This document shows, in pieces, positions 26,422 to 35,919 of a DNA stretch of 64,000 bases (position 1 is the stretch's first letter; each line of letters begins with the position of its first letter). Position numbers and translations under genes: made by a program. Under the pieces are notes generated by a model that had not been told where the DNA came from, did no database searches, and saw only the letters and a program-made list of their open reading frames with translations. The stretch spans positions 62,001-126,000 of the forward strand of contig JAKSJD010000001.1 in the NCBI GenBank assembly GCA_024398435.1, written 5' to 3'. This stretch comes from Bacteroidaceae bacterium. GTDB taxonomy: Bacteria; Bacteroidota; Bacteroidia; Bacteroidales; Bacteroidaceae.

Positions 26422-29040
26422 ATGACAACGATGACAGCAAAAGAAATACGCGAATCGTACAAGAAGTTCTTCGAATCGAAAGAACACCTCATCGTTCCTT
26501 CCGCTCCTATGGTAGTGAAGGACGACCCTACCCTGATGTTCACCAACGCAGGAATGAACCAGTTTAAGGACATTATCCTTGGCAATGTGCAGCCTAAGTG
26601 CCGCCGCATGGCCGACAGTCAGAAGTGTCTTCGCGTCAGCGGAAAGCACAACGACCTTGAGGAAGTTGGTCACGACACTTACCACCACACAATGTTTGAG
26701 ATGCTTGGCAACTGGTCGTTCGGCGACTATTTCAAGAAGGAAGCCATCACATGGGCATGGGAATACCTTGTCGACGTTCTTGGGCTCGACCCAAAGAACC
26801 TCTATGCTACCGTATTTGAAGGTTCGCCTGAGGAGGGTATCGAGCGCGATAATGAAGCAGCACAGATTTGGGAGCAGTTCCTTCCAAAAGACCATATCAT
26901 CAATGGCAACAAGCACGATAACTTCTGGGAAATGGGCGATACAGGCCCTTGCGGACCTTGCTCTGAGATTCATGTCGACAGCCGTCCAGAAGAGGAAAAG
27001 GCTAAGATTCCCGGAGCCGAGATGGTGAATAAGGACCATCCACAGGTAATCGAGATTTGGAACCTTGTGTTCATGCAGTATGTACGCAAGGCAGACGGCA
27101 GTCTCGAACCACTTCCTGCAAAGGTAATCGACACGGGTATGGGCTTCGAGCGCCTCGTTCGCACACTTCAGGGCAAGACTTCCAACTATGATACCGACGT
27201 CTTCCAGCCAATCATCAAGGTTATCGGCGATATGGCAGGAATGCGCTATGGCGAAGACGAGAAGACCGACATCGCTATGCGAGTAGTAGCCGACCACCTT
27301 CGTGCCATTGCATTCTCAATTGCCGACGGCCAACTTCCAAGCAACGCCAAGGCAGGCTACGTCATCCGCAGAATCCTTCGCCGTGCCGTTCGCTACGGCT
27401 ACACATTCCTCGGACAGAAAGAGGCATTCCTCTATCGTCTCGTCCCTACCCTCATCCAGGAGATGGGCGATGCATTCCCTGAGATTGGTGCTCAGCGCGA
27501 ACTCATCATGAAGGTGATGAAGGAAGAGGAAGATTCATTCCTCCGCACATTGGCCAACGGCATCAAGATGCTCAACGACCTCATGGCTGCTGTCAAGGCT
27601 GAAGGCAAGAGTGTCGTTCCGGGCGACAAGGCATTCACATTGTTTGATACTTACGGTTTCCCTCTCGACCTCACCGAACTCATCTGCCGCGAGAACGACA
27701 TGACAGTGGATGAAGAGGGCTTCAACGCAGAGATGCAGAAGCAGAAGGACCGCGCACGCAATGCAGCACACGTGGAGATGGGCGACTGGACATTCATCAG
27801 CGAGGGCGAAAGTCAGTTTGTGGGCTACGATTTCACTGAATACACTTGCCACATCCTCAAGTATCGCGAGGTGAAGCAGAAGAAGGGCGTTGTATATGAA
27901 GTAGTGCTTGATCAAACTCCATTCTATGCAGAGATGGGTGGTGAAGTCGGCGACACAGGCGTACTCGTCAATGAAGAAGAAACAATCAACGTAATAGATA
28001 CAAAGAAGGAAAACGGTATTGCCATTCATATCGTGGATAAGTTGCCACTCTGCCCACAGGCTGAGTTCATGGCATGCGTCGATGTAGAGCGCCGTCGCGC
28101 CATCGAGGCCAACCACACATGCACTCACCTTCTCGACGAAGCACTCCGTGAAGTGCTCGGCACACACGTAGAGCAGAAGGGTTCACTCGTCAATGCCGAC
28201 GGACTTCGCTTCGACTTCTCCCACTTCGAGAAAGTAAGTCATGAGCAACTCCGCGAGGTAGAGCATATCGTCAACGAGAAGATTCGCCAGAACATTCCAC
28301 TTCAGGAACACCGCGACATCCCTATCGAAGACGCAAAGCAACTCGGTGCCATCGCTCTCTTCGGCGAGAAGTACGGAGATAAGGTACGTGTCATCCAGTT
28401 CGGTTCGTCAATCGAATTCTGTGGAGGTTGCCACGCCAAGGCAACAGGCGAACTCGGAATGGTACGCATCGTCAGCGAAAGCAGCATTGCAGCAGGCGTT
28501 CGCCGTATCGAGGCCATCACAGGCAAGAAGGTAGAGGAAATGCTCGACAAGACTCAAGACCTCGTGAGCGACATGAAGGAACTCTTCAACAACGCGCCCG
28601 ACCTTCTCACCACTATCAAGAAGTGTATCGACGACAACGCTGAATTGAAGCATCAGGTAGAGGAATTCAAGTCGAAGGAAGCAGCAGGCTTCAAGCGCGA
28701 CCTCATCGAGAACGCACAGGACATCAATGGCGTGAAAGTCATTTCAGGCGTTATTCCTGTTGATGCTCAGGCAGCCAAGGACATGGCGTTCCAACTCCGT
28801 GCCCAGTTCCCTGCATCGCTCGCAGTAGTCATCGGTGGATTTGCAGGCGGCAAGCCAAACCTCACCATCGCCTTCTCCGACGACCTCGTGAAGGAAGGCA
28901 AGAATGCAGGCACAATCGTTCGCGAAGCAGCCAAACTCATCCAAGGCGGTGGAGGCGGACAGCCACACTTTGCCACTGCAGGCGGCAAGAACCCAGACGG
29001 CCTCAAGGCAGCCATCACCAAGGCAATCGAACTTATGTAG
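26422..29040 (+). CDS. alaS: alanyl-tRNA synthetase
   Basis: An 872-residue class II synthetase from ATG 26422 ([20 protein letters not shown]); the 21 extra upstream codons overlap the promoter. It has the class II core ([34 protein letters not shown]), the editing domain with zinc motifs HTCTHLL and CGGCHAKAT, and the C-Ala region ending with [16 protein letters not shown]. It charges tRNA-Ala in the cytoplasm and clears mischarged Ser and Gly. Length matches the family. It is monocistronic and ends at a strong terminator. Confidence 0.97.
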   Translation: MTTMTAKEIRESYKKFFESKEHLIVPSAPMVVKDDPTLMFTNAGMNQFKDIILGNVQPKCRRMADSQKCLRVSGKHNDLEEVGHDTYHHTMFEMLGNWSFGDYFKKEAITWAWEYLVDVLGLDPKNLYATVFEGSPEEGIERDNEAAQIWEQFLPKDHIINGNKHDNFWEMGDTGPCGPCSEIHVDSRPEEEKAKIPGAEMVNKDHPQVIEIWNLVFMQYVRKADGSLEPLPAKVIDTGMGFERLVRTLQGKTSNYDTDVFQPIIKVIGDMAGMRYGEDEKTDIAMRVVADHLRAIAFSIADGQLPSNAKAGYVIRRILRRAVRYGYTFLGQKEAFLYRLVPTLIQEMGDAFPEIGAQRELIMKVMKEEEDSFLRTLANGIKMLNDLMAAVKAEGKSVVPGDKAFTLFDTYGFPLDLTELICRENDMTVDEEGFNAEMQKQKDRARNAAHVEMGDWTFISEGESQFVGYDFTEYTCHILKYREVKQKKGVVYEVVLDQTPFYAEMGGEVGDTGVLVNEEETINVIDTKKENGIAIHIVDKLPLCPQAEFMACVDVERRRAIEANHTCTHLLDEALREVLGTHVEQKGSLVNADGLRFDFSHFEKVSHEQLREVEHIVNEKIRQNIPLQEHRDIPIEDAKQLGAIALFGEKYGDKVRVIQFGSSIEFCGGCHAKATGELGMVRIVSESSIAAGVRRIEAITGKKVEEMLDKTQDLVSDMKELFNNAPDLLTTIKKCIDDNAELKHQVEEFKSKEAAGFKRDLIENAQDINGVKVISGVIPVDAQAAKDMAFQLRAQFPASLAVVIGGFAGGKPNLTIAFSDDLVKEGKNAGTIVREAAKLIQGGGGGQPHFATAGGKNPDGLKAAITKAIELM

Positions 29041-29083
29041 TCGTAAGCTGATCTCTCAGCAAAAACTATTTATCATATAAAAC

Positions 29084-29120
29084 AAAAAAGCGGGAAGGTT
29101 TTTCTTCCCGCTTTTGTTTT
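29084..29120. terminator. bidirectional terminator between alaS and the S9 peptidase gene
   Basis: A 12-bp perfect stem pairs 29086-29097 (AAAAGCGGGAAG) with 29104-29115. The stem is T-rich outward on both strands (TTTTGTTTTT on +, TTTTTTGTTTT on -), so it can end both convergent genes. Confidence 0.88.
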
Positions 29121-29131
29121 TATCATAACGG

Positions 29132-31579
29132 CTACAAATCCTTCTCGGGATAGAGGGTGTCCCACCACGAGGAGTCGTCTTGCAAGTACTTGGCAAACCA
29201 GGCAAAGATGGTGTTCTGCCACTTGATTCGCTTCTGGAAATCGAGAATGTGGTGGTTCTCTCCCTTCACGAGTACCATCGACGTCTCGCGACCAAGGAGT
29301 TTCAGGGCTGTGTACATCTGGATGCTCTCGCCTACCGGTACGTTGGTGTCGGCATCGCCATGGAGGAAGAGGAGCGGTGTGTGAACCTTGTCGGCATTGA
29401 AGAGCGGACTTTGATCGACATAGAGATGCTTGTCGGTCCAAGGATAACTGCCTGCCATAGAGACCTCCGAGTAACTGTAGCCCCAATAGCCTTCGCCCCA
29501 ATAACTGGTGTGATCACTGATGCCTGCATGACTGATTGCTGCCGCAAATATATCGGTGACTGTCTGCAAATACTGAGTCATGAAACCGCCATATGATGCT
29601 CCGATGCAACCAATCTTCTTATCGTTGACGAACGGATGCTGCTTGCAGAATTGTTTCGTGCCTTCGATAATGTCCTCGGCAACTCCCTGTCCTGCGGTGT
29701 TCACGTGGCGTGCAGAGAATTCCTGTCCGAAGCCCGTTGCACCTGACGGATTGAGAACGAGGACGACATAGCCAAGCGATGCGTATGCATGCTGAGGATA
29801 GCGAGATTCGAAATTACGACTTGTTGGCGAACAACCTCCGTAGTAGTTGACAATCATTGGATATTGCTTCGACGCGTCGAAATCGGCAGGAAGATAATAG
29901 CGGCCATAGATGGTGTCGCCCCGACTGTTCTTGAATGTCCATGCGCGGCACTGGCCGAGAGCGACATTCTTCAGGGTTTGGGCACTGACATCATCGCGGA
30001 GAGTCGATTTGAGGTTCTTCAAGTTGAGCGTATAGACTCGGTCGCTGTTGCTTGCTCCCTGTCCGTAATAGGCGATGACAGGACTTGCATTGCTTGCGGA
30101 GAATCTCATCACCATCTCTTCGCTGCAGGCAATCTCACGAATCTGCCTGTTCTTCGGATTGAGTTGGAAGAGATTGACGCTGTCGCGGTCTTCTGCAGTG
30201 AAATAAACCATTCCGTCGGCCTTCGACCATTCAACATTGGAAACGGATGGGTCGAAATTCTTCGTGAGGGCTGCCCAACTGCCTCCTTCGAGGAGGAATA
30301 GTTGGTTGTCGGTCATACTCGGAATCTGGTCGGGACGGACATTCCTGCCAATTCCGCCGAGAGATTCGGGAGTTCCCGTGAGCAGAATCTTGCTTGCATC
30401 GGGAGAGAACAGAGCCGAACCGATGAAGCCGTCCTTCGAAACGATTTCCTCAACTTCGAGCGTCTGGAGATTCATCTTATAGAGCGAGTTCACAGTCGTA
30501 GGACGGGCAGTGAGGCGGGATTCCACCTTCATGAAGAGGAGCCACTTGCCATCAGCGGAAATATCCTGCACCATCACATTATGATGACCGAACGTGAGCG
30601 GCTGAAGCAAACCCGAGCGGAAGTCGAAGCGATAGAGATTGGAGCGTGTGCGCCATCCCTGCTGGCGGTCTTCAGGTTCGAGTATCTGATAGACATTGGC
30701 ATCTTCCTTCGGTCCGTTCTCAGTCTTCGTGACAATCATGAAATCCTCTGTCGGACTGATTGCAAACTGTCCTTCTGGCATCTTCTCGATAAGCGTATTC
30801 TGCTCGTTGGTCTGAGGGTCGACAACCACAAGCGAATAGCCATCGACGCCTGTGTTCGTATAGTAATACTTATTGCTCGTTGGCATCCAATACACACTCG
30901 ACGAATGAAGACGAGTCACCCTGCCCGAGGCAAGTTCCGTGAGAGTTGCACGCGAAGTAGTCTTACCAGTGCGGTCAGTAGTTTGGTATTTCGTAATCAT
31001 CCACTTGCCATCTGGCGAGAGAGAAACACCGTTGACACGGGTGCAGCAAAGGACATCCATGAGATTATATGCATGTTTCTTCGATGAAGGAGAAAGACTC
31101 ACCACTCCGTCCTTATCGCAATCGACCGAAACGGAAATTGTGTCGGCCTTATCGGGTTCGGACATATACTTGACCACTACCTGATGGGATGATGGTTCGA
31201 GGCGTTGGAACGAAGGCATCGGACCGTTGCCATCGACATAGAGTTTGTAGTGGCGCACTCCACGGACATTGATTGTGACATCGGCATAGGCCTTATTGTC
31301 GATATTGAACGCCACGAGATGAATGGCTCTGCCGCCTTCGAATCCAGGAAGAGCACCTGCCGTAATTTCCCTTGCATCGGCCAGGGCATCAAGACTTATC
31401 GATGATTCGAGCAGGGACGAAGCATCAAACTTATGCGAATTGACATTGGTGGAATCCACGAGGAATGGCTCTTTCACCTCGAACGGACCTGCATACTTGA
31501 ATGTCGTCACATCAATCTCTTCTGCATTGACAGCGAGTGAAAGGCAGAAAAGGCACGAGAATAAATAACTCTTTTTCAT
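29132..31579 (-). CDS. S9 family prolyl oligopeptidase (dipeptidyl peptidase IV type)
   Basis: An 815-residue exported serine peptidase with a signal peptide ending LAVNAEE. The N-terminal two thirds are a beta-propeller with repeats such as LSPDGKWMITKYQ and ISADGKWLLFMKV. The C-terminal alpha/beta hydrolase domain has the nucleophile in GASYGGFMTQYL (Ser662), the Asp in HGDADTNVPVGES and the His in GENHHILDF. DPP IV enzymes remove X-Pro or X-Ala dipeptides from peptides in the periplasm, which fits amino-acid scavenging. It starts 12 bp after malQ ends on the same strand, so it is probably the last gene of a three-gene operon. Confidence 0.93.
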   Translation of the reverse strand: MKKSYLFSCLFCLSLAVNAEEIDVTTFKYAGPFEVKEPFLVDSTNVNSHKFDASSLLESSISLDALADAREITAGALPGFEGGRAIHLVAFNIDNKAYADVTINVRGVRHYKLYVDGNGPMPSFQRLEPSSHQVVVKYMSEPDKADTISVSVDCDKDGVVSLSPSSKKHAYNLMDVLCCTRVNGVSLSPDGKWMITKYQTTDRTGKTTSRATLTELASGRVTRLHSSSVYWMPTSNKYYYTNTGVDGYSLVVVDPQTNEQNTLIEKMPEGQFAISPTEDFMIVTKTENGPKEDANVYQILEPEDRQQGWRTRSNLYRFDFRSGLLQPLTFGHHNVMVQDISADGKWLLFMKVESRLTARPTTVNSLYKMNLQTLEVEEIVSKDGFIGSALFSPDASKILLTGTPESLGGIGRNVRPDQIPSMTDNQLFLLEGGSWAALTKNFDPSVSNVEWSKADGMVYFTAEDRDSVNLFQLNPKNRQIREIACSEEMVMRFSASNASPVIAYYGQGASNSDRVYTLNLKNLKSTLRDDVSAQTLKNVALGQCRAWTFKNSRGDTIYGRYYLPADFDASKQYPMIVNYYGGCSPTSRNFESRYPQHAYASLGYVVLVLNPSGATGFGQEFSARHVNTAGQGVAEDIIEGTKQFCKQHPFVNDKKIGCIGASYGGFMTQYLQTVTDIFAAAISHAGISDHTSYWGEGYWGYSYSEVSMAGSYPWTDKHLYVDQSPLFNADKVHTPLLFLHGDADTNVPVGESIQMYTALKLLGRETSMVLVKGENHHILDFQKRIKWQNTIFAWFAKYLQDDSSWWDTLYPEKDL

Positions 31580-31591
31580 ATCGATTGGGCT

Positions 31592-33619
31592 TTAGTTTCT
31601 TAATTTCACGAGTTCGCTCACCTTATGGTTGAAATCATCGGCTGAGAGGAGTTGCTCAAGAGTGAAGTGGAGACGATAACGCCAATAGTGGTGAGGATTG
31701 ACAGGAATGTTGATGCGCTCGGACAAGGCATCAGGATTGCGGAGGTCGGCATCGACAGAGAGCCAATCCTGCATCGTGAGAATGCACAACACGGAAGGAC
31801 TCTTGAGATGGTCGGTCACCACGCGCTCACACAAAGAAGCAGGCATAGTTGCAGGTGCCTTGCCTTCAATTCCAAGCGCATTGTTGTAGTAGCGCTGAGC
31901 ACGGAACTGGTCTTCCTCCCACCAACCTCGAAGCGAAGGAGTGTCGTGACTTGAAATCGTGCAAACCGAAAGCGTAGGATAGTCCTTCACCACTCCGAAT
32001 TCCGTCCACGAAGCCTTTGGCATACTCTGGATTTCGAGACTTAGGATTCCGAGGTCTTTCATTACCCAAGGCACACAATCAGGCACCATTCCAAGGTCTT
32101 CGCCACATGCAATCATCTGTGATGAACGTGTCAGAGCCGGCAGTTTCTTCATTGCCTCATCATACCAGAACTGATTGTGGCGATGATAGAAGAAGTCTTC
32201 ATACAATCGGAGGAATCCGTGTTGCTCTTCTTCCGACAGGCTTTGGAAGGTTGGTTCCTTGAGAGCGAGGATGCGGGGATGATAGGTCGATTGGCTGTTC
32301 TTATCAGGAAGGAACATCTCTTCGCGGAACGAAACTCCATATCGCTCTATCTCCTCAATCGTCATAGGAAGGGCTGGCGAGAAGTGGCCCATGAGTCCGC
32401 TCTTATGAGGCACAGGAATCTCCCAAATGCGGAAGAAGCCGAGAATATGGTCGATGCGATAGGCTGAGAAGTATTCAGCCATTTTCAGCATTCGGCGAAG
32501 CCACCAACGATAGCCGTCGAGCGACATTCGTTCCCAATTGTAGGTTGGGAATCCCCAGTTCTGTCCATCATCAGAGAAGGCATCAGGCGGTGCTCCCGTC
32601 TGTCCGTCCATGTGGAAATATTGTGGTTCGACCCATGCTTCCACGCTGTTTCGGCTTATGCCAATCGGGATGTCGCCCTTGAGAATAATCTCCTTCCTTC
32701 GGGCATGATTGCCTGCTCGGAGCAGTTGGATGTGGAGATTATACTGCACATAATAGTAATATTTCACTTCCTTCGTCTTTCGGCAAAGGGCTTCAATCTT
32801 TGTGGTTTCGTACTGACTGAATTCAGGCCACTGGGAGAAATCTGGCGTCGAATACTTGTCGCGAAGATAAGAGAATGCGGCATAAGGACGAAGCCAATAC
32901 TCGTTTTTCTTGAAGAACCGACGGAAATCGGCCGAGCGAAGCACTCGTTCGCCATCTTGCTCAAACATCCGACGGATATATTCGTCCTTCAATCGATTGA
33001 CTGCCTCATAGTCGATTTGTGTCATCGAATTGATTCTCTTCCGTTCGGCTTCGAAGGTTTTCATGTAAGCCTTATCATCGACTCGGCCAAGTTGGCGAAG
33101 GTCGAGATACATTGGATGCAGGGCATAGATGCTGATTCCGTTGTAAGGATAGGAATCTGTCCAAGTGTGTGAGGCTGTAGTGTCGTTGACAGGAAGAATC
33201 TGAACGGCTTTCATGCCCGTCTGTTCTGCCCAATCGATGAGTGTGAACAAATCGCCGAAGTCGCCCACTCCCTGACTTCCCTCACTTCGAAGCGAGAAAA
33301 CCGGGATGGCCACTCCTGCAAGTCGGACAGGATCGCGCCACCAATCGTCCTGCATGTATTCGTTCTTTCCCTTCTCAGGAAACAAGACATGAGGCATCGT
33401 ACCCGTCTCGATTCGGTAGTTGTAGCCATTGCGATAGACACTGTAGCGATAAGTCACGACCTCATTGTCGGGGTTTTCCACCTCTGCACTCCCACTCCAG
33501 ATGATTCCGTCCACCGTGTGGAGCATAATCTGAACGGGTGAATTCGTGCCAACCGACAAGTTGACTCTCACATCCTCGCCCCAAATGGTGCGGTATTCAA
33601 GTTTGAAACTGATGTTCAT
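31592..33619 (-). CDS. malQ: 4-alpha-glucanotransferase (GH77), single N-terminal CBM20
   Basis: A 675-residue cytoplasmic amylomaltase. Residues ~1-95 form a CBM20-like starch-binding domain (ISFKLEYRTIWGEDVRVNLS). The GH77 barrel follows with SLRSEGSQGVGDFGDLFTL, ILPVNDTTASHTWTDSYPYN, the nucleophile region YRIDHILGFFRIWEIP, the acid/base region ACGEDLGMVPDCVP and SSHDTPSLRGWWEED. The enzyme rearranges maltodextrins made from starch or glycogen. Related Bacteroides enzymes are usually about 890 residues with two CBM20 domains, so this form appears shorter. It lies 22 bp downstream of the queuosine transporter gene. Confidence 0.92.
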   Translation of the reverse strand: MNISFKLEYRTIWGEDVRVNLSVGTNSPVQIMLHTVDGIIWSGSAEVENPDNEVVTYRYSVYRNGYNYRIETGTMPHVLFPEKGKNEYMQDDWWRDPVRLAGVAIPVFSLRSEGSQGVGDFGDLFTLIDWAEQTGMKAVQILPVNDTTASHTWTDSYPYNGISIYALHPMYLDLRQLGRVDDKAYMKTFEAERKRINSMTQIDYEAVNRLKDEYIRRMFEQDGERVLRSADFRRFFKKNEYWLRPYAAFSYLRDKYSTPDFSQWPEFSQYETTKIEALCRKTKEVKYYYYVQYNLHIQLLRAGNHARRKEIILKGDIPIGISRNSVEAWVEPQYFHMDGQTGAPPDAFSDDGQNWGFPTYNWERMSLDGYRWWLRRMLKMAEYFSAYRIDHILGFFRIWEIPVPHKSGLMGHFSPALPMTIEEIERYGVSFREEMFLPDKNSQSTYHPRILALKEPTFQSLSEEEQHGFLRLYEDFFYHRHNQFWYDEAMKKLPALTRSSQMIACGEDLGMVPDCVPWVMKDLGILSLEIQSMPKASWTEFGVVKDYPTLSVCTISSHDTPSLRGWWEEDQFRAQRYYNNALGIEGKAPATMPASLCERVVTDHLKSPSVLCILTMQDWLSVDADLRNPDALSERINIPVNPHHYWRYRLHFTLEQLLSADDFNHKVSELVKLRN

Positions 33620-33641
33620 ACGCCTATCGTTTTATGGGTTG

Positions 33642-34394
33642 TCAATCGTGGATATGGAACGGATTGTACGAAATATCTGTATCGTAAACATCCATCTGTT
33701 CATGCTCCTTGAGCATTCTGACCACCTTTATCGTGAGAGGCAGAACCAGGATTTCGTAGATTGTCTTGAGTCCTACCTGAATGATCATAACCATCAGAAG
33801 TTCTTTCCATGGCATAAGTCCTCCGAATGCGATTGGGAAGAAAATAAGGCTGTCGGCCGATTCGCCTGCGAGAGTTGAGAGAATGGCACGAAGAGAGAAC
33901 TTGGCTGCCGATGTTTCCTGAGGCACACCATCAACAGTTTGACCTGCCGACGAACTCGCCTTCATGCGGCTCATCACGGTTGCATTGAGGAACGAACCAA
34001 CGAGGAAAGCCAAAAGACTTGCAATCACCATTCGTGGGGCAAGGGCAAAAATATAGTTGAAATGCTCGGCTCCGTCCCAGAAAGGAGCAGAAGGAAGGGC
34101 AACGGCAATGCCGCCCATAATCACGACAAGGAAGTTCATCGCGAATCCGAGCCAGATGATTATCCTCGTCTTTGCAAATCCCCAAACCTCACTGATGCAG
34201 TCGCCGATGATGTAGGAAATTGGGAAAACGAGCAATCCACCCGTGATATTGAATCCCCGACACACTCCTATCACCTTCGTTTCCAAAAAGTTGGATGCCA
34301 CAAGGCTCGTGCAGAACAATACGGTCAGTAGGAGGAAGGCAGAAGAATATTTCTGTCGCTGTGGCAATATGTTTTGTTCGTTCGTTGTATTCAT
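33642..34394 (-). CDS. yhhQ: queuosine precursor transporter (YhhQ/VUT family)
   Basis: A 250-residue integral membrane protein with about six helices. The family signature FPISYIIGDCISEVWG is near residue 60, and a C-terminal part with SADSLIFFPIAFGG and QVGLKTIYEILVLPL follows. YhhQ imports queuosine precursors such as preQ0 or preQ1 for tRNA modification. The ATG at 34394 is chosen because it matches the usual N-terminus; the frame is open 20 codons further but that stretch contains the promoter. The promoter ends only five bases upstream, suggesting a leaderless message. The gene heads the malQ and S9 peptidase operon. Confidence 0.88.
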   Translation of the reverse strand: MNTTNEQNILPQRQKYSSAFLLLTVLFCTSLVASNFLETKVIGVCRGFNITGGLLVFPISYIIGDCISEVWGFAKTRIIIWLGFAMNFLVVIMGGIAVALPSAPFWDGAEHFNYIFALAPRMVIASLLAFLVGSFLNATVMSRMKASSSAGQTVDGVPQETSAAKFSLRAILSTLAGESADSLIFFPIAFGGLMPWKELLMVMIIQVGLKTIYEILVLPLTIKVVRMLKEHEQMDVYDTDISYNPFHIHD

Positions 34395-34399
34395 GGCTA

Positions 34400-34407
34400 C
34401 AAAGATA
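34400..34407 (-). promoter_or_regulatory. -7 promoter element immediately upstream of yhhQ
   Basis: The minus strand reads TATCTTTG TAGCC ATG, so only five bases separate the element from the start codon at 34394. Transcription would begin at or near the ATG. Confidence 0.65.
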
Positions 34408-34546
34408 ATAAAAAATTGCAGAACGAAGAACTCAGAAAGCAGATTTATTTCCAATTTCTTCCATTAAAATCCCTATTCATTCGAAATTGCACATTGCCGA
34501 TAGTACCGACCTACACAATGCTTCTTCACCGACTGTAGGATTTTGT

Positions 34547-34626
34547 TTGACTCCGCCGAACTAAAGTTTCACACAGAGGCTAGAGCGAAGCAAGCGTAAC
34601 AGCGTAACAGCGTAACAGTTATTTTT
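34547..34626 (-). repeat. dispersed repeat element, copy 2 (inverted partner at 24289-24357)
   Basis: Bases 34582-34626 are the exact reverse complement of 24289-24333, and 34547-34560 of 24344-24357. The two copies point in opposite directions and flank the 10 kb that hold the GT2 pair, alaS and the malQ operon. Confidence 0.9.
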
Positions 34627-34711
34627 GGGCTATGACTAACATATTAACACCTATGGCTTCAAAACCTTAAACTCAAGGCTCTAAAAGCAGGAATAGCAAG
34701 AAGAATAAATC

Positions 34712-34799
34712 GTACTCAACGTTTGGTACCATTGTACTTAGGGTTTGGTACAATCGTACTAAACGTTTGGTACAATCATACTTCGGGTTTGGTACGATT
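34712..34799. repeat. four 22-bp tandem repeats
   Basis: Units begin at 34712, 34734, 34756 and 34778, each exactly 22 bp. The shared core is GTTTGGTACAATC preceded by AAC or AGG; units 1 and 3 have AACG and units 2 and 4 have GGG before TTTGG. Every unit contains one or two GTAC palindromes. There are no spacers. The sequence is unrelated to the other repeat blocks in the window. Confidence 0.92.
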
Positions 34800-35015
34800 T
34801 TTATCTATAGAAGAATTACAAAATATCTCTGGCTCCCAAAACTTTTTAAGCAAGAGGATTTGACTTTTTGATTTGTCACTCCCAAATTCCACAGAACGGA
34901 GATTCAACCATCGTTTTGCAACATTGGAATGGCAATAACCATGCGTTTCAAGCCAAAATAAGTGAAAATACATTAAAAAAGCATAAACATCCATCCCTAC
35001 TTCCCCATAATTTAC

Positions 35016-35023
35016 TACCTTTG
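35016..35023 (+). promoter_or_regulatory. -7 promoter element ahead of a noncoding unit
   Basis: TACCTTTG followed by CAGCG fits TAnnTTTG well. No convincing gene follows; the next strong signal downstream is a terminator at 35682-35721. Confidence 0.6.
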
Positions 35024-35027
35024 CAGC

Positions 35028-35721
35028 GTTCATCTCAGAAGCATGAACTCTCAAGGGCGGGCTTTCGGGGGTGGACAGACATAATTGAGAAGGCGTTTAC
35101 TTACGCTTTGTCTCTTGGCTATTCCGAATCTAGCAAATTCATTATCATCGTCAAGAATCAAAGTAACGGTAGATGCTTATGGTGAATATGTACAGCAACC
35201 ACTGTATTCTTTCAGAAAGGAAGGAAGAGTGTGTCGATACATGTTTAGCGTGGGCTTCTGCGTTACTCGTTCAACGATGATGGGTAATGCTAGAACCTTG
35301 GATAGCGGGATGGGTAATGGTCAAGACTCTCACGCTTTTTCTTTTTTGCGACTGAACAAAACAAACAATCTCCAATCAACAATCATCAAAGCCGTTCGGT
35401 GAGTCTCACGGCAACTTTCGAGCCATTGGTTTCTGGCAATAAATCGCAGGAATCGGCTGAAAGGAAGAATATGCACACAACTCCGATGCCTCATTCATGC
35501 CCTGAAAGCAGAAGGAGACAGCGAGCAAAGCATACTCGTCGTGAGACGATTAGTATCGAAAGATACAGTCATTTTAAACATTACGTAAATTTTTAATTGT
35601 TAAGATTCGTTTTAATCTTATGCAATCTTCGCGAGAAGGTTGCATACGGATAGAATCTATTTTAGTTAATTATCTAATTTTAAGGTCAGCACCGACAGAG
35701 GTCGGATTGCTGGCCTTTTTT
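35028..35721 (+). ncRNA. candidate noncoding RNA of about 690 nt, class unknown
   Basis: The interval is bounded by a TACCTTTG promoter (35016-35023) and a strong terminator (35682-35721) on the same strand and holds no ORF with a recognisable domain. It contains a small hairpin with AGGCGT/ACGCTT arms (about 35090-35106), an 11-bp direct repeat GATGGGTAATG at 35279 and 35309, and a GC-rich start (GGGCGGGCTTTCGGGGGTGG). It does not show the conserved cores of RNase P RNA, tmRNA or SRP RNA. The alternative is a small-protein gene or a decayed gene. Confidence 0.4.
35682..35721 (+). terminator. Rho-independent terminator
   Basis: The stem pairs 35682-35690 with 35709-35717 (one G-U), then an asymmetric inner loop, then CCGAC (35692-35696) with GTCGG (35701-35705) and an AGAG loop, followed by a run of six Ts. 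The minus strand has no T run, so it acts on the + strand. Confidence 0.88.
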
Positions 35722-35885
35722 CGATAGTTATCATTATCTTTTCCTCCTATATTGAGCCACAATATTGGCCGCGGAAACGGGCAATGGACAATAGTCAATG
35801 TACAATTTGAGATAAAAGTGAAGAACGAAAGGCAAAAAGTTGAAATAAATCCTGCATTCTGCATACTGCATTTGGCATTTTTTCG

Positions 35886-35893
35886 TATCTTTG
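35886..35893 (+). promoter_or_regulatory. -7 promoter element for the GT2-DUF4922 gene
   Basis: TATCTTTG followed by CAGA, 27 bp before the ATG at 35920. This position decides the start; the open frame continues upstream of the promoter. Confidence 0.75.
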
Positions 35894-35919
35894 CAGAAAG
35901 ATTCTCAAACCAAAAAAGT

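Larger units (their letters stand above)
34395..35919. other. 1.5-kb gap without a convincing gene
   Basis: No open reading frame here looks like a real protein. It holds, in order: the yhhQ promoter, the inverted-repeat element copy 2 (34547-34626), a block of 22-bp repeats (34712-34799), a promoter-to-terminator unit without a convincing ORF (35016-35721), and a short A/T-rich stretch with the promoter for the GT2-DUF4922 gene. An ORF of 105 codons (TTG start at 35085) and one of 65 codons (35399-35596) lie in the unit. Neither has a recognisable domain. Confidence 0.7.

Noticed and set aside
26368..27297. 309-codon ORF on the minus strand inside alaS
   Set aside because: It is antisense to a highly conserved gene, is rich in Cys, His and Val and has no domain; it is a shadow of alaS codon use.
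30302..31087. 261-codon ORF on the plus strand inside the S9 peptidase gene
   Set aside because: It is antisense to the propeller domain of the peptidase and shows no domain or start signal.
35085..35402. 105-codon ORF with a hydrophobic start
   Set aside because: It needs a TTG start, has no recognisable domain and lies inside a unit better explained as noncoding. Left as an alternative, not annotated as a gene.
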